The notes under the pieces are model-generated. The model searched no databases, was not told the origin of the DNA, and saw only the letters and a list, made by a program, of their open reading frames with translations. The position numbers were made by a program, and so were the translations under genes. A stretch of 64,000 bases of DNA from Hyalangium ruber (lineage in GTDB: Bacteria > Myxococcota > Myxococcia > Myxococcales > Myxococcaceae), in NCBI RefSeq assembly GCF_034259325.1, contig NZ_JAXIVS010000004.1, positions 434,001-498,000 of the forward strand. The letters run 5' to 3'. Shown here one piece after another: positions 1 to 9,504 of this stretch (its first letter is position 1; each line of letters begins with the position of its first letter).

Positions 1-107
1 ACGGAGAGACCTGGGTGCTGGCGGAGCCCCGCGTCCAAGCGTTGCGCAAGGCGACGCCGGAGCTGCTCCAGGCGCTCGAGACACCTGCCCCGGCCGCCCC
101 GCACTGA
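1..107 (+). CDS. C-terminal end of an unidentified protein (5' cut by window)
   Basis: Reading frame 3 is open from the window edge to a TGA at 105-107 and encodes about 34 residues ending in an Ala/Pro-rich tail. A segment with a GETWVLAEPRVQALRK start is followed by a leucine-rich stretch, which is plausible coding sequence. Nothing in it identifies a family. It converges on the next gene, whose stop lies 21 nt downstream on the other strand. Confidence 0.5.
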   Translation, partial: GETWVLAEPRVQALRKATPELLQALETPAPAAPH

Positions 108-128
108 GCGGGCGGGGCCCGCCGCGCC

Positions 129-599
129 CTACTTCACGTTGAGGCCACCGGTGGCGCCGAAGTCGGGATCGCTGCCCTTGTAGTACCGGACCGCGTGCTT
201 GACCTCTCGGTAGGCCTTGCGGGCGTCCTGCTCGCTGAGCCCGAGCTTGTCGACCGCATCCTTGATCGCCGCCTTGAGCTTGTCCTTGGAGTCCAGGGTG
301 CTGTCCCCCGCGAGCTTCTTGGCGATGTCATCGAGCGCGCCCGCGAGGGGCTCCAGCGTCTTCGGCAGCGGGCGAGAACCCACGGGGCCCGGCGCGGACT
401 TCGCGCCTCGGTCCGCCTTGCCCGACCGCTCGAAGACATCACCCTCGGCGCGACGGCCCGAGAGCTTGTTCGTCCCGGTCTCGAAGCGATCCGCCCGCTG
501 CGGCTTCTCCTGGCGCTGCGGCGCCGCCTTGGGCTCGACGGTGCTGCGCGGAATGGAAATCCTGAGAGCGGGGGCGGAATCAAGCTTCAGGCGGCTCAT
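129..599 (-). CDS. small hypothetical protein, charged and helix-rich
   Basis: 156 residues, starting at the ATG at 597-599. The first two thirds are basic and low-complexity (Arg/Lys/Pro/Ala). The last third is predicted helical, with regularly spaced Lys/Asp/Leu (for example KDKLKAAIKDAVDKLGLSEQ), and the protein ends in an aromatic motif VRYYKGSDPDF. There is no signal peptide or membrane segment. The frame stays open far upstream, but the extension runs antisense through the kinase gene and is not real. I recognise no family. It is transcribed divergently from the kinase at 786. Confidence 0.6.
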   Translation of the reverse strand: MSRLKLDSAPALRISIPRSTVEPKAAPQRQEKPQRADRFETGTNKLSGRRAEGDVFERSGKADRGAKSAPGPVGSRPLPKTLEPLAGALDDIAKKLAGDSTLDSKDKLKAAIKDAVDKLGLSEQDARKAYREVKHAVRYYKGSDPDFGATGGLNVK

Positions 600-785
600 C
601 GGAAGGCCTCGGCGAAAAGGAGGAAGCGCATCTGAGTTCTCAGTCACCGAGAGCAAAAGTTGCGCTCCGGTTTCGCGTTCCACTCCACCTCCTGGAATTA
701 CGAGGGTTTCCAGCGCCCCGAATCGCTGCCCTCGAACTTGCGATAATTGGGAAGCCTCCCCTTCCCCGGCAGGAAAGACCCTCCC

Positions 786-3461
786 ATGGAGCACCAGCCC
801 CCAGCCCCGCCCAGCCCTGGGCGCCAGCCCCGACGGGGAGAGACCGTGGGGCGCTACCTCATCCTGGAGCGCGTCGGGGAAGGCGGCATGGGCGTCGTGT
901 ACGCGGCGTGGGATCCGGATCTCGGCCGCCGCGTCGCCATCAAGCTGCTGCGCACCGACAAGCAGCAGATCGACGGCCCCACCCGAGGCCAGGCCCGCCT
1001 GCTGCGCGAGGCCCAGGCCATGGCCCGTGTCTCGCACCCCAACGTCATCTCCGTCTATGACGTGGGGACCCTGGACGACAGCGTCTTCGTCGCCATGGAG
1101 TTCGTCGACGGCAACACCCTCAAGAAGTGGCTGAAGGAGAAGCCGCGCTCCTGGAGCGAGGTGCTGGACACCTACCTGGCCGCCGGGCGCGGACTGTCGG
1201 GGGCGCATGCGGTGGGGCTCGTCCACCGCGACTTCAAGCCCGACAACGTGCTGATCGGCAAGGACGGGCGCATCCGCGTCACCGACTTCGGTCTGGCGCG
1301 CCTGGAGAACGACGAGGAGGCCGGGGCCCGCCGCGCCACGCTGCCGGAGATGGCCGCCATTCCAGACGGCGCGGAGCTGGCCCAGCTCACCCAGGACGGC
1401 CTGGTGGTGGGGACCCTCTCGTACATGGCGCCGGAGCAGCGCCGCGGAGCGCCGCCCGACGCGCGCTCGGATCAGTTCAGCTTCTGTGTGGCGCTCTACT
1501 GGGGGCTCTATGGCGTGCGCCCCTTCGATCGGCAGCGCTCGCCCTCGCGGGGCGGGGAGTCCAGTCCGGGCTCCTCCCAGAAGGGCACGCAGCGCGACAG
1601 CCAGCGCACCCTCAACCCCCGTCCCGTCAACGCGGCCACGGGCGCCTTCGAGCCGCCCGAGGACTCGAAGGTGCCGCGGTACCTCTGGCGGGTGCTCATG
1701 CGCGGGCTGGCGCCCGAGCCGGAGAAGCGCTTTGCCTCCATGGAGGCCCTGCTCGCGCAACTGGAGTACCAGCCTCGGAGGACCCGACGGGTGGCCGCGG
1801 CCGCAGCCCTCGTGTTGGCGGCGAGCGCTGGCGGCGGCACCTGGTACGCCCGTCAGGCGGCGCGAAGCCAGGAGCTGCTGTGTACCGGCGCGGAGCAGAA
1901 GCTGGTGGACATCTGGGATGAGCCGAGCCGCCGCCGGGTGACCGAGTCCCTGGTGGCGACCGGCCAGCCTCAGGCGGCGAACGTAGCCACCCAGGTCTCC
2001 AGCATGCTGGATGCGTACGCACGCGGCTGGGTCGAGGCGAGCACCGAGGCCTGCCGCGCCACGCGCCTGCGAGGCGAGCAGACCGAGGCGCTGATGTCCC
2101 TCCGGGTGGTGTGCCTGGAACGGCGCCTCCAGGACTTGAAGGCCGTCACCGGGGTGTTGGCCACGGCGGACGCCGACCTGTTGGGCAAGGCGGCCGATAC
2201 CGTCTCGCTCCTGCCCTCCGTGCGCGGCTGCGAGAACGTGGACGCGCTGAGCCAGGTAGAGCCCGCTCCCGACGCTCCTCAGACGAGGGAGGAGATCGAG
2301 CGCCTCTCCGGCGAGCTGGCGCAGCTCAAGGCACTGACCGACGCGGGCCGATACGAGCAGGGGCTGAAGGTGGCGGAGCCAGCGGTGAAGGCGGCCAGCG
2401 CGCTCGGGTACCGACCTCTGGTGGCGGAGGCGACGCTACGGCACGGCTGGCTGCTCGCGCGCCGCAACGAGCTGGCGCCGGCGGAGCGCCACCTCTTCGA
2501 GGCCCTCAGCACCGCCTTCGCCGCGCGCAGTGACGAGGTGGTGGCCCGCGCGGCGACCATGCTCGTCTTCGTGGTGGGCTTCGACCGGAAGCGCTTCGAC
2601 ACGACGCTGCAGTGGAGCCAGCTGGCGCAGTCCGCGCTGGTGCGCCTGTCCCACCCTCCCGACATAGAGAGCGAGCTGCTCAACAACCTGGGCGTGGCGT
2701 ACCTGCGCCAGAACCGCCAGCCCGAGGCGCTCACGGCCTTCCAGAAGTCGCTCGAGCTGGTCGAGCGCCACCTGGGCCCGGAGCATGCCCGCCGCGCCAA
2801 TGTCCTGGGCAACATCGGCATCGTCCACCGCAAGGAGGGCCGCTTCGCGGAAGCAAGCCGAGCGATCAGCGACGCGCTCGCGCTGCGTGAGCGCCTCAGT
2901 GGCGCCGACCACCCCCTGGCCGCCAACCTCCACTACGCCCTGGCGCAGACCCACCTCAGCCTGAACGACTTCGAGAAGTCCTTGGGCCACGCGCGCCGTG
3001 CGCTGGAGATCAACCTTGCCACCTTCGGCCCCGAGCACCTCCAGGTGGGCGGCACCTACGACGTGGTGGGGGAGGCCTACCTGGGCAAGGGGCAATACCG
3101 GGAGGCCCGGGAGAGCTACCAGAAGGCGCTCGCCATCAAGGAGAAGGCGCTGGGCAAGACGCACGTGGACCTGAGCTACTCGGCGACGGGCCTGGCGCAG
3201 AGCTACCTGAAGCTGAACGAGCCCGCGCGGGCCCTGCCGCTCTTCGAACGAGTCCTCGCGCTCGCCCCACCGGGTCAGCGGGGCGATGCGTACCTGGGAA
3301 TGGCCCAGGCACTGGACACGCGAGGACCCCAGCGCTCACAGGCACTGGAGCGCGCCCGAAAGGCGCGCGCCGAGTACGAACAAGCCAAGGATGCGGAGGG
3401 AGTGGCGAAGGTGGACGCCTGGCTCGCGAAGCACCCAGGCGTCGCCGGCCGGTCCCTTTAG
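786..3461 (+). CDS. Ser/Thr protein kinase with C-terminal TPR repeats
   Basis: 891 residues. Hanks-type kinase domain at about 20-330 with Gly-rich loop GEGGMG (31-36), catalytic Lys 53 in VAIKLL, HRDFKPDN (147-154), DFG (167-169) and APEQ (215-218), so it should be active. One membrane segment (about 335-354) separates the cytoplasmic kinase from a roughly 500-residue C-terminal region of tetratricopeptide repeats, recognisable by repeated LG..Y...G....A and EALTAFQKSLEL-type helices; these probably bind partner proteins. The frame is open upstream to a TTG at 747. I chose the ATG at 786 because AGGAAAG lies 10-16 nt before it and kinases of this type usually begin shortly before the Gly loop. 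A GATAAT -10-like box is at 742-747. Its stop overlaps the convergent lipoprotein gene by 4 nt. Confidence 0.93.
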   Translation: MEHQPPAPPSPGRQPRRGETVGRYLILERVGEGGMGVVYAAWDPDLGRRVAIKLLRTDKQQIDGPTRGQARLLREAQAMARVSHPNVISVYDVGTLDDSVFVAMEFVDGNTLKKWLKEKPRSWSEVLDTYLAAGRGLSGAHAVGLVHRDFKPDNVLIGKDGRIRVTDFGLARLENDEEAGARRATLPEMAAIPDGAELAQLTQDGLVVGTLSYMAPEQRRGAPPDARSDQFSFCVALYWGLYGVRPFDRQRSPSRGGESSPGSSQKGTQRDSQRTLNPRPVNAATGAFEPPEDSKVPRYLWRVLMRGLAPEPEKRFASMEALLAQLEYQPRRTRRVAAAAALVLAASAGGGTWYARQAARSQELLCTGAEQKLVDIWDEPSRRRVTESLVATGQPQAANVATQVSSMLDAYARGWVEASTEACRATRLRGEQTEALMSLRVVCLERRLQDLKAVTGVLATADADLLGKAADTVSLLPSVRGCENVDALSQVEPAPDAPQTREEIERLSGELAQLKALTDAGRYEQGLKVAEPAVKAASALGYRPLVAEATLRHGWLLARRNELAPAERHLFEALSTAFAARSDEVVARAATMLVFVVGFDRKRFDTTLQWSQLAQSALVRLSHPPDIESELLNNLGVAYLRQNRQPEALTAFQKSLELVERHLGPEHARRANVLGNIGIVHRKEGRFAEASRAISDALALRERLSGADHPLAANLHYALAQTHLSLNDFEKSLGHARRALEINLATFGPEHLQVGGTYDVVGEAYLGKGQYREARESYQKALAIKEKALGKTHVDLSYSATGLAQSYLKLNEPARALPLFERVLALAPPGQRGDAYLGMAQALDTRGPQRSQALERARKARAEYEQAKDAEGVAKVDAWLAKHPGVAGRSL

Positions 3462-4561
3462 AGCTTCGAGCGACGGATCGTATTGGAGGGGGAGTCGCTC
3501 GAGCCGCTCACCCAATAGAGCATCGTCCCATCCGTCATGAGCGAGTGGGGACGAATCTCCTCCTCGGAGAAGGTCTTGACCTCACCCCCGGAGAGGGGAA
3601 TCGAGCGAATGGCGCCGCAGATGTAGTTGCTGGCGTCAGGGTCCAGCGTCGTCCCCTCGGTGTGACCCGAGTCCCCGAAGTACACCGTGTCCCCCACCAC
3701 CACGAGACCGTCCACGGGGTCTTCCGTGTAGTTCTTGATGAAGGCGGGCTGCTGCTCACCCTTGCCCACTCTGGACAGGCTCCTGTCCATGTGGAAGACG
3801 AGCCACTCGTCCGTCAGCACGAAGGAGTATGGGCTGATGCCGGTCAGCGCGGCGATCTCCACGGCTCCGCCCGTCTTGGGGACGCGGGAGATCAATGCCT
3901 CACGTCCCGTGGCTGTTGCCCTGGCGGCGACGAAGTACACGTGCGTGGCGTCGACAGCCACGTGCCGCAGCCTGTCGAGGTTCTCCACCAGCGCCACGGG
4001 CGGGCTGCTGCCGTCCTTGGGCATCGACCACACGGCCCCATCGGCCTCGGGAGTCGAGGGATTGCCATTGCGCTGCTGCTGGCTGCTGGTGGAGAAGTAG
4101 ACCCTGTCGCCATCCAAGACGAACGAGAAGACCCGGTCGCGTACCAGGGTCTGGGCCGTGCCTCCTGCCTTGGATACCCGGCGCACCTCCGCGCAGGGCG
4201 GGTCCCCGGGCCGGCTGCACGGCTCCAACCAGTACGCGTGGGTGGCGTCCGCGCTCACCACCGGGAAGGGGAAGATCGGATCCGCCGTGCCCTGGTAGAG
4301 CCGTTGGGGGTCGCCCCCGTCCTTGGCCTTGCGCCAGACCTCCCCGAGTTGCTTGTCCCCATCCTGGGACACGGCCGTCCAATAGACAGCCGCTTCGTCC
4401 ACGGCGATCACCCCAATCTGCCGGGATTGGGCGAAGAACTCTCCCTCGGGCTCACAGGTGTTTTCCCCACAGCCGCCCAGTCCTCCCGCCAACCCCAGGA
4501 GCAATGCCACGGACCAGGTCCAACCGAGCCTCGAGCCACGAACTGCGAAAGTGCTACCCAT
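3458..4561 (-). CDS. lipoprotein with beta-propeller-like repeats
   Basis: 367 residues. The N-terminal signal peptide ends in a lipobox (GGLGGCG), predicting a lipid-anchored envelope protein. The body has repeated units of the type DATHAYWLE, DGDRVYFSTS, DATHVYFVA and GDTVYFGDS, the pattern of DUF5050-like propeller proteins common in myxobacteria. No catalytic motif is visible, so the function is unknown; such proteins usually bind ligands or partners. I start at the ATG at 4561, which has GGAG 5 nt upstream, rather than the GTG at 4567. A perfect 17-bp palindrome lies just upstream, shared with the divergent M19-like gene. Confidence 0.8.
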   Translation of the reverse strand: MGSTFAVRGSRLGWTWSVALLLGLAGGLGGCGENTCEPEGEFFAQSRQIGVIAVDEAAVYWTAVSQDGDKQLGEVWRKAKDGGDPQRLYQGTADPIFPFPVVSADATHAYWLEPCSRPGDPPCAEVRRVSKAGGTAQTLVRDRVFSFVLDGDRVYFSTSSQQQRNGNPSTPEADGAVWSMPKDGSSPPVALVENLDRLRHVAVDATHVYFVAARATATGREALISRVPKTGGAVEIAALTGISPYSFVLTDEWLVFHMDRSLSRVGKGEQQPAFIKNYTEDPVDGLVVVGDTVYFGDSGHTEGTTLDPDASNYICGAIRSIPLSGGEVKTFSEEEIRPHSLMTDGTMLYWVSGSSDSPSNTIRRSKL

Positions 4562-4580
4562 CGTCACTCCATTCCGGCCC

Positions 4581-4597
4581 CTTTACTGACAGTAAAG
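4581..4597. promoter_or_regulatory. 17-bp palindromic operator candidate
   Basis: CTTTACTG-A-CAGTAAAG is a perfect 8+1+8 palindrome, AT-rich against the surrounding GC-rich DNA. It sits in the 91-nt gap between the divergent lipoprotein (start 4561) and the M19-like gene (start 4653). Its size and symmetry fit a TetR- or MarR-type dimer site. No matching regulator gene is adjacent. Confidence 0.55.
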
Positions 4598-4652
4598 CAC
4601 GTCGAAGACGGGAGAGCAGTGAAGATGTGAGGCGTTACAATGCTCGAACGCC

Positions 4653-5783
4653 ATGAACCGTCGCCAATTCCTCGTCTCTGTAGGTGCCGTGGGTGCGGGG
4701 CTTGCCCTTCCCGCTGCCGCGAACACGCCGGCCACTCCATCCCGTCCACTCAAGGCCAGCTCGATCTGGGTCGATGGGCAAGGCGCCCTCGATGGCCTCG
4801 AGCCCGCCGGAGAGGGAAAGCTTGTCCCCACCCAGCGGCTCATCGACGCGATCAAGCAGCGCCGCATCGATCTGATCAGCCTCACCATCGCCGAGGTGGG
4901 CAATGGGCCAAGCCGCTTCCAAGGTGCCGTCGAGTCAATCACCTGGTGGGACCAGCTGATCCAAAGGCACTCGAAGCTGTTCGCCAAGATCGAGAGCGCC
5001 GCCGACATTCGCGCCGCTCGCGAGGCGGGGAAGCTCGGGCTCATCTACAACTTCCAGGACACGACCCCGTTCGAGGCCGATCCGGACAAGGTCGCGACCT
5101 TCGCCACGCTTGGCGTCAAGGTGATGCAGCTCACCTACAACAAGCGAAACATCGCGGGCGACGGATGCCTCGAACGCGCGAACGCGGGGCTCTCCGACTT
5201 CGGGCGCGAGGTGATCGCGAAGATCAACGAGGCGAACGTCCTGCTGGACCTCAGCCATGCCGGGCAGCGGACCATCGCGGAGGGCATCGCCGAGAGCAAG
5301 GCGCCGCTCGCCATCACCCACAGCGGCTGCCGAGCGCTCGTCGACCTCCCGCGCAACGTCCATGATGCCGAGCTGCGGGCGCTGGCGGCCAAGGGCGGCG
5401 TGTTCGGCGTGTACCTGATGCCCTTCATCAAGGCCCAGGGACAGCCAGGGACCGAGGACCTCCAGCGTCACCTCGCCCATGCGGTCAATGTCTGCGGCGA
5501 GGACCACGTCGGCATCGGCACCGACAACCCGCTGATGGGCTACACGATCGACGACAAGATGCGCGAGGAGCACCGAAAGTTCTTCGAGAGTCGCACCAAG
5601 CGGGGCATCGCCGCTCCGGGAGAGACGGCGGACGTCTTCAACCTCGTCGAGGGCTACAACAGCGTGGACCGCTACGACCGGCTCGCGGCGGACCTGCGGG
5701 CTCTGGGCTGGAGCTCCGCGCGGGTCGACAAGGTGCTCGGCGGCAACTTCGTCCGCCTGTTCCGCGAGGTCTGGAAGGCCTAG
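4653..5783 (+). CDS. Tat-exported membrane dipeptidase (M19) homologue with altered metal ligands
   Basis: 376 residues. It starts with a twin-Arg type signal (MNRRQFLVSVGAVGAG), so it is probably exported folded. The fold is that of peptidase M19 (renal dipeptidase), which normally hydrolyses dipeptides with two zinc ions. Conserved parts seen: the two His ligands (LSHAG, H202; THSGCRAL, H223) and HVGIGTDNP near the C-terminus. The usual N-terminal His-x-Asp is replaced by DGQGALDG (41-48), and the bridging Glu is Gln 135 in NFQDTTPF. Activity as a classic dipeptidase is therefore doubtful. A second M19 gene at 61142 keeps all ligands. Probably regulated through the palindrome at 4581-4597. 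Confidence 0.85.
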   Translation: MNRRQFLVSVGAVGAGLALPAAANTPATPSRPLKASSIWVDGQGALDGLEPAGEGKLVPTQRLIDAIKQRRIDLISLTIAEVGNGPSRFQGAVESITWWDQLIQRHSKLFAKIESAADIRAAREAGKLGLIYNFQDTTPFEADPDKVATFATLGVKVMQLTYNKRNIAGDGCLERANAGLSDFGREVIAKINEANVLLDLSHAGQRTIAEGIAESKAPLAITHSGCRALVDLPRNVHDAELRALAAKGGVFGVYLMPFIKAQGQPGTEDLQRHLAHAVNVCGEDHVGIGTDNPLMGYTIDDKMREEHRKFFESRTKRGIAAPGETADVFNLVEGYNSVDRYDRLAADLRALGWSSARVDKVLGGNFVRLFREVWKA

Positions 5784-5804
5784 CCCAGCAGGGCGAGTGG
5801 CCTC

Positions 5805-6419
5805 TTACCCCGTGCCCCTGCCCGCTGGGGCACGGAAGACACTGGCGGGCAGCGCCGCAACGTGGTGAAGCAAGTCGTAGAGGATGCGCGCCGTGGCGCC
5901 CCAGATGACGTGGGTGTTGTAGGTATAGAAGAACACGTCGTACTCCACCTCGCGCACGGTGCGCTTCTCCGTGCGGCGGATGGCGGGGTCCAGCAGCCCG
6001 ACGAGCGGCACCTCGAGGATGAAGGCCACCTCCTCGGCGCTGGGCCGGTACTGCCCATCTCCAGGGATGACGCCCACGAAGGGCTGGATGCGGAACGAGG
6101 TGGTGGTGGGCACCTCGTCCAGCATGCCGAGCACCCGGACCCGCGAGCGGTCGATGCCCAGTTCCTCCTCGGTCTCCCGGAGCGCGGTGTGCAGCGGCGT
6201 GGCGTCCTCGGGGTCCCTGCCGCCTCCCGGGAAGGAGAACTGGTTGGCGTGCGTGCGCAGGTGAGCGGGGCGACGCGTGAAGAGGATGTGCGGCACCCCG
6301 TCGCGCTCGAAGAGCGGAACGAGCACCGCCGACTCCCGCAGCACCAGCCCCGGCAGGTTCAGCGGCCGAGGCGGGTGAGAGGCGATGCGGGCCTCGAGGG
6401 TGTCGAAGAAGGAGTCCAC
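5805..6419 (-). CDS. Nudix hydrolase, CoA pyrophosphatase type
   Basis: 204 residues. The NuCoA signature LFTRRPAHLRTHANQFSFPG is followed by a Nudix box ending in RETEEELGI, the arrangement of NudL/PCD1-type enzymes that cleave CoA and its derivatives to 4'-phosphopantetheine and 3',5'-ADP using Mg2+ or Mn2+. The Nudix Glu seven residues before RE is Ala, as in several members of this subgroup. The start is a GTG at 6419, 1 nt after the stop of uppP, so the two are probably cotranscribed. It converges on the M19-like gene. Confidence 0.88.
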   Translation of the reverse strand: MDSFFDTLEARIASHPPRPLNLPGLVLRESAVLVPLFERDGVPHILFTRRPAHLRTHANQFSFPGGGRDPEDATPLHTALRETEEELGIDRSRVRVLGMLDEVPTTTSFRIQPFVGVIPGDGQYRPSAEEVAFILEVPLVGLLDPAIRRTEKRTVREVEYDVFFYTYNTHVIWGATARILYDLLHHVAALPASVFRAPAGRGTG

Positions 6420-6420
6420 G

Positions 6421-7314
6421 TCAGTCCGTTACCTGCTTCTCTACGGGAGGCTTCAGGGGCTGCTCCGGAGGCGTGAGGTTCTCCACCCCCGAGAGCGGCT
6501 GGAGCACCCCGGCCTGCAGCAGCCCGATCAGCGCCAGGCCCAGCGCCACACGATACACGACGAAGACCATCGTCGACCGGGTGCGAAGATAGCGCAGCAG
6601 CCAGGCGATGGCCGCCCAGCCCGAGCCAAAGGCCACCAGGGTTCCCACCCACAGGGTCAACGCCGAGGGCCGGGTGTCGGCTTCCAGCAGGTGCTTGAGC
6701 TCGAAGACGCCCGCCAGGGTGGTGGCCGGGATGGAGAGCAGGAAGGAGTAGCGCGCCGCGTCCTCGCGCCGCAAGCCGAGCGACAGGGCTCCGGTGAGCG
6801 TGGTGCCCGAGCGCGACGAGCCGGGGATGAGCGCCACGGACTGCCACGCGCCGATGATCAGCGCATCCTTCCAGCCCATGTCGGCCACGGTGCGCTTGTG
6901 CGAGGCGATCCGCTCGACGATGAAGAGGATGATCGCCAGGATGATGAGGCTGGCGGAGATGATGTAGAGCGAGCGCAGCGAGCTCTCGATGTACTTCTTG
7001 AAGGCCAGGCCGCACACGCCGATGGGCAGGGTGCCCACGAGGACGAACCAGGCCAGCCGCGCCTCGAGGGTGGCGAACGGCTGGCGGCGCGCGAGGCCCT
7101 GGAAGAAGGCCACGGTGAGCTTCACCAGGTCGCCTCGGAAGTAGATGAGCACGGCGGCCACGGTGCCCAGCTGGATGACGGCGGAGTAGGCCGCGCCGGG
7201 ATCCTTCCAGCCGAGCAGCTCCGGGACGATGCGCAGGTGCGCGGTGGAGCTGATGGGGAGGAACTCGGTGAGCCCCTGGACCAGCCCGAGGACGATGGCT
7301 TCGATGAGACTCAT
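6421..7314 (-). CDS. uppP: undecaprenyl-diphosphatase UppP/BacA
   Basis: 297 residues, an integral membrane enzyme that dephosphorylates undecaprenyl diphosphate to recycle the lipid carrier for peptidoglycan and O-antigen synthesis. Both signature motifs are present: GLVQGLTEFLPISSTAHL near the N-terminus and PGSSRSGTTLTG in the middle, among about eight hydrophobic segments. I start at the ATG at 7314 (MSLIEAIVLG), which gives the usual family N-terminus; the frame is open 14 codons further. First gene of a two-gene unit with the Nudix hydrolase. Confidence 0.95.
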   Translation of the reverse strand: MSLIEAIVLGLVQGLTEFLPISSTAHLRIVPELLGWKDPGAAYSAVIQLGTVAAVLIYFRGDLVKLTVAFFQGLARRQPFATLEARLAWFVLVGTLPIGVCGLAFKKYIESSLRSLYIISASLIILAIILFIVERIASHKRTVADMGWKDALIIGAWQSVALIPGSSRSGTTLTGALSLGLRREDAARYSFLLSIPATTLAGVFELKHLLEADTRPSALTLWVGTLVAFGSGWAAIAWLLRYLRTRSTMVFVVYRVALGLALIGLLQAGVLQPLSGVENLTPPEQPLKPPVEKQVTD

Positions 7315-7446
7315 AGGAAGAAGCCCGGATGTAAGCCCTTCACCCCCTGCCCGCAAGGCCCATGTCCACCCGGTGGACTGTCCACCCCTGCATACGTCCG
7401 GAGGTGGGCAACCCCCTCGCTAGCGGTAGGCTGCTGTCCGACGCTC

Positions 7447-7917
7447 ATGCCCCCTGCCCCGCCCTGCCCCTGCTCCTCCGGCCTTCGCTACCGCCAGTGC
7501 TGTGCGCCCTACCACCGTGGCGAAGCCGAGCCGCCCGACGCCGAGGCGCTGATGCGCTCGCGCTACAGCGCCTTCGCCCTCAAGGAGGCGGCCTACCTCT
7601 GGAAGACGCTGCACCCGGAGCACCCGGACCGGGCGCGACCGGAGGCCGAGGTGGTGCGAGAGCTGCGCGCCTTCGCGCAGAGCCACCAGTACCCCGGGCT
7701 GGTGGTGATGGACCGCCGACCGGCGGATGCGCACGGCGTGGCGCAGGTGCTCTTCTTCGCCAAGGTGTTCGAGAAGGGCAAGGACCGCTCCTTCGTGGAG
7801 CGCTCGGACTTCCGCCATGACGGGACAGGCTGGCGCTACGTGTCCGGCGTGCCGCGCCTGCCCCGCGAGCTGGCGGGGCCTCCCGAGGCGCTCACGCTGG
7901 CGACTTTTCCCGCGTGA
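7447..7917 (+). CDS. YchJ-like SEC-C motif protein
   Basis: 156 residues. It opens with a SEC-C zinc-binding motif (PCPCSSGLRYRQCCAPYH, four Cys/His ligands), followed by the YchJ-type domain with MRSRYSAFALK and YLWKTLHPEH. Family members (UPF0225) are small cytosolic proteins of unknown function with an NTF2-like fold. The ATG start places the motif at the very N-terminus, as is usual. It is followed by a hairpin terminator at 7923-7943. Confidence 0.88.
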   Translation: MPPAPPCPCSSGLRYRQCCAPYHRGEAEPPDAEALMRSRYSAFALKEAAYLWKTLHPEHPDRARPEAEVVRELRAFAQSHQYPGLVVMDRRPADAHGVAQVLFFAKVFEKGKDRSFVERSDFRHDGTGWRYVSGVPRLPRELAGPPEALTLATFPA

Positions 7918-7950
7918 AAAATCCCCCGTCAGGATTTCGGGGGACATTTC
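7917..7950. terminator. bidirectional terminator between ychJ-like gene and ahcY
   Basis: Stem CCCCCG (7923-7928) and CGGGGG (7938-7943) with a 9-nt loop. It is flanked by AAAAAT on the left and ACATTT on the right. For minus-strand transcripts arriving from ahcY the stem is followed by ATTTTTC, a good intrinsic terminator; for the plus-strand gene it is weaker. Confidence 0.65.
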
Positions 7951-8100
7951 GTCTACTTGGATAGCTGCCCGGCCGAAGAGGCCCTACACGCACTGGACAA
8001 TCGACTCACACTCGATCGCGGTTCGAACCCGCTCCAGACCTTGAAAAGGTCGCCAAAAACCAGCGGCTTCTTCACTCGGGCAGCAACCCTTCCCTTCCTC
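7951..8100. other. non-coding gap with a tRNA T-arm-like fragment
   Basis: No gene fits here. At 8019-8034 a GCGG-TTCGAAC-CCGC arm matches a tRNA T-psi-C arm, and just before it ATCGA-CTCACAC-TCGAT resembles an anticodon arm. There is no variable loop, D arm or matching acceptor strand, so this is at most a relic. A small stem GACCTT/AAGGTC follows at 8036-8050. Confidence 0.3.
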
Positions 8101-9469
<1,369 letters not shown>

Positions 9470-9504
9470 CATTCAAGCCGGAGCGTCGCTCAGGCCGAAG
9501 CTGC

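Noticed and set aside
7990-8035. A complete tRNA gene
   Set aside because: The T-arm-like and anticodon-like arms lack a variable loop, D arm and a pairing acceptor strand.
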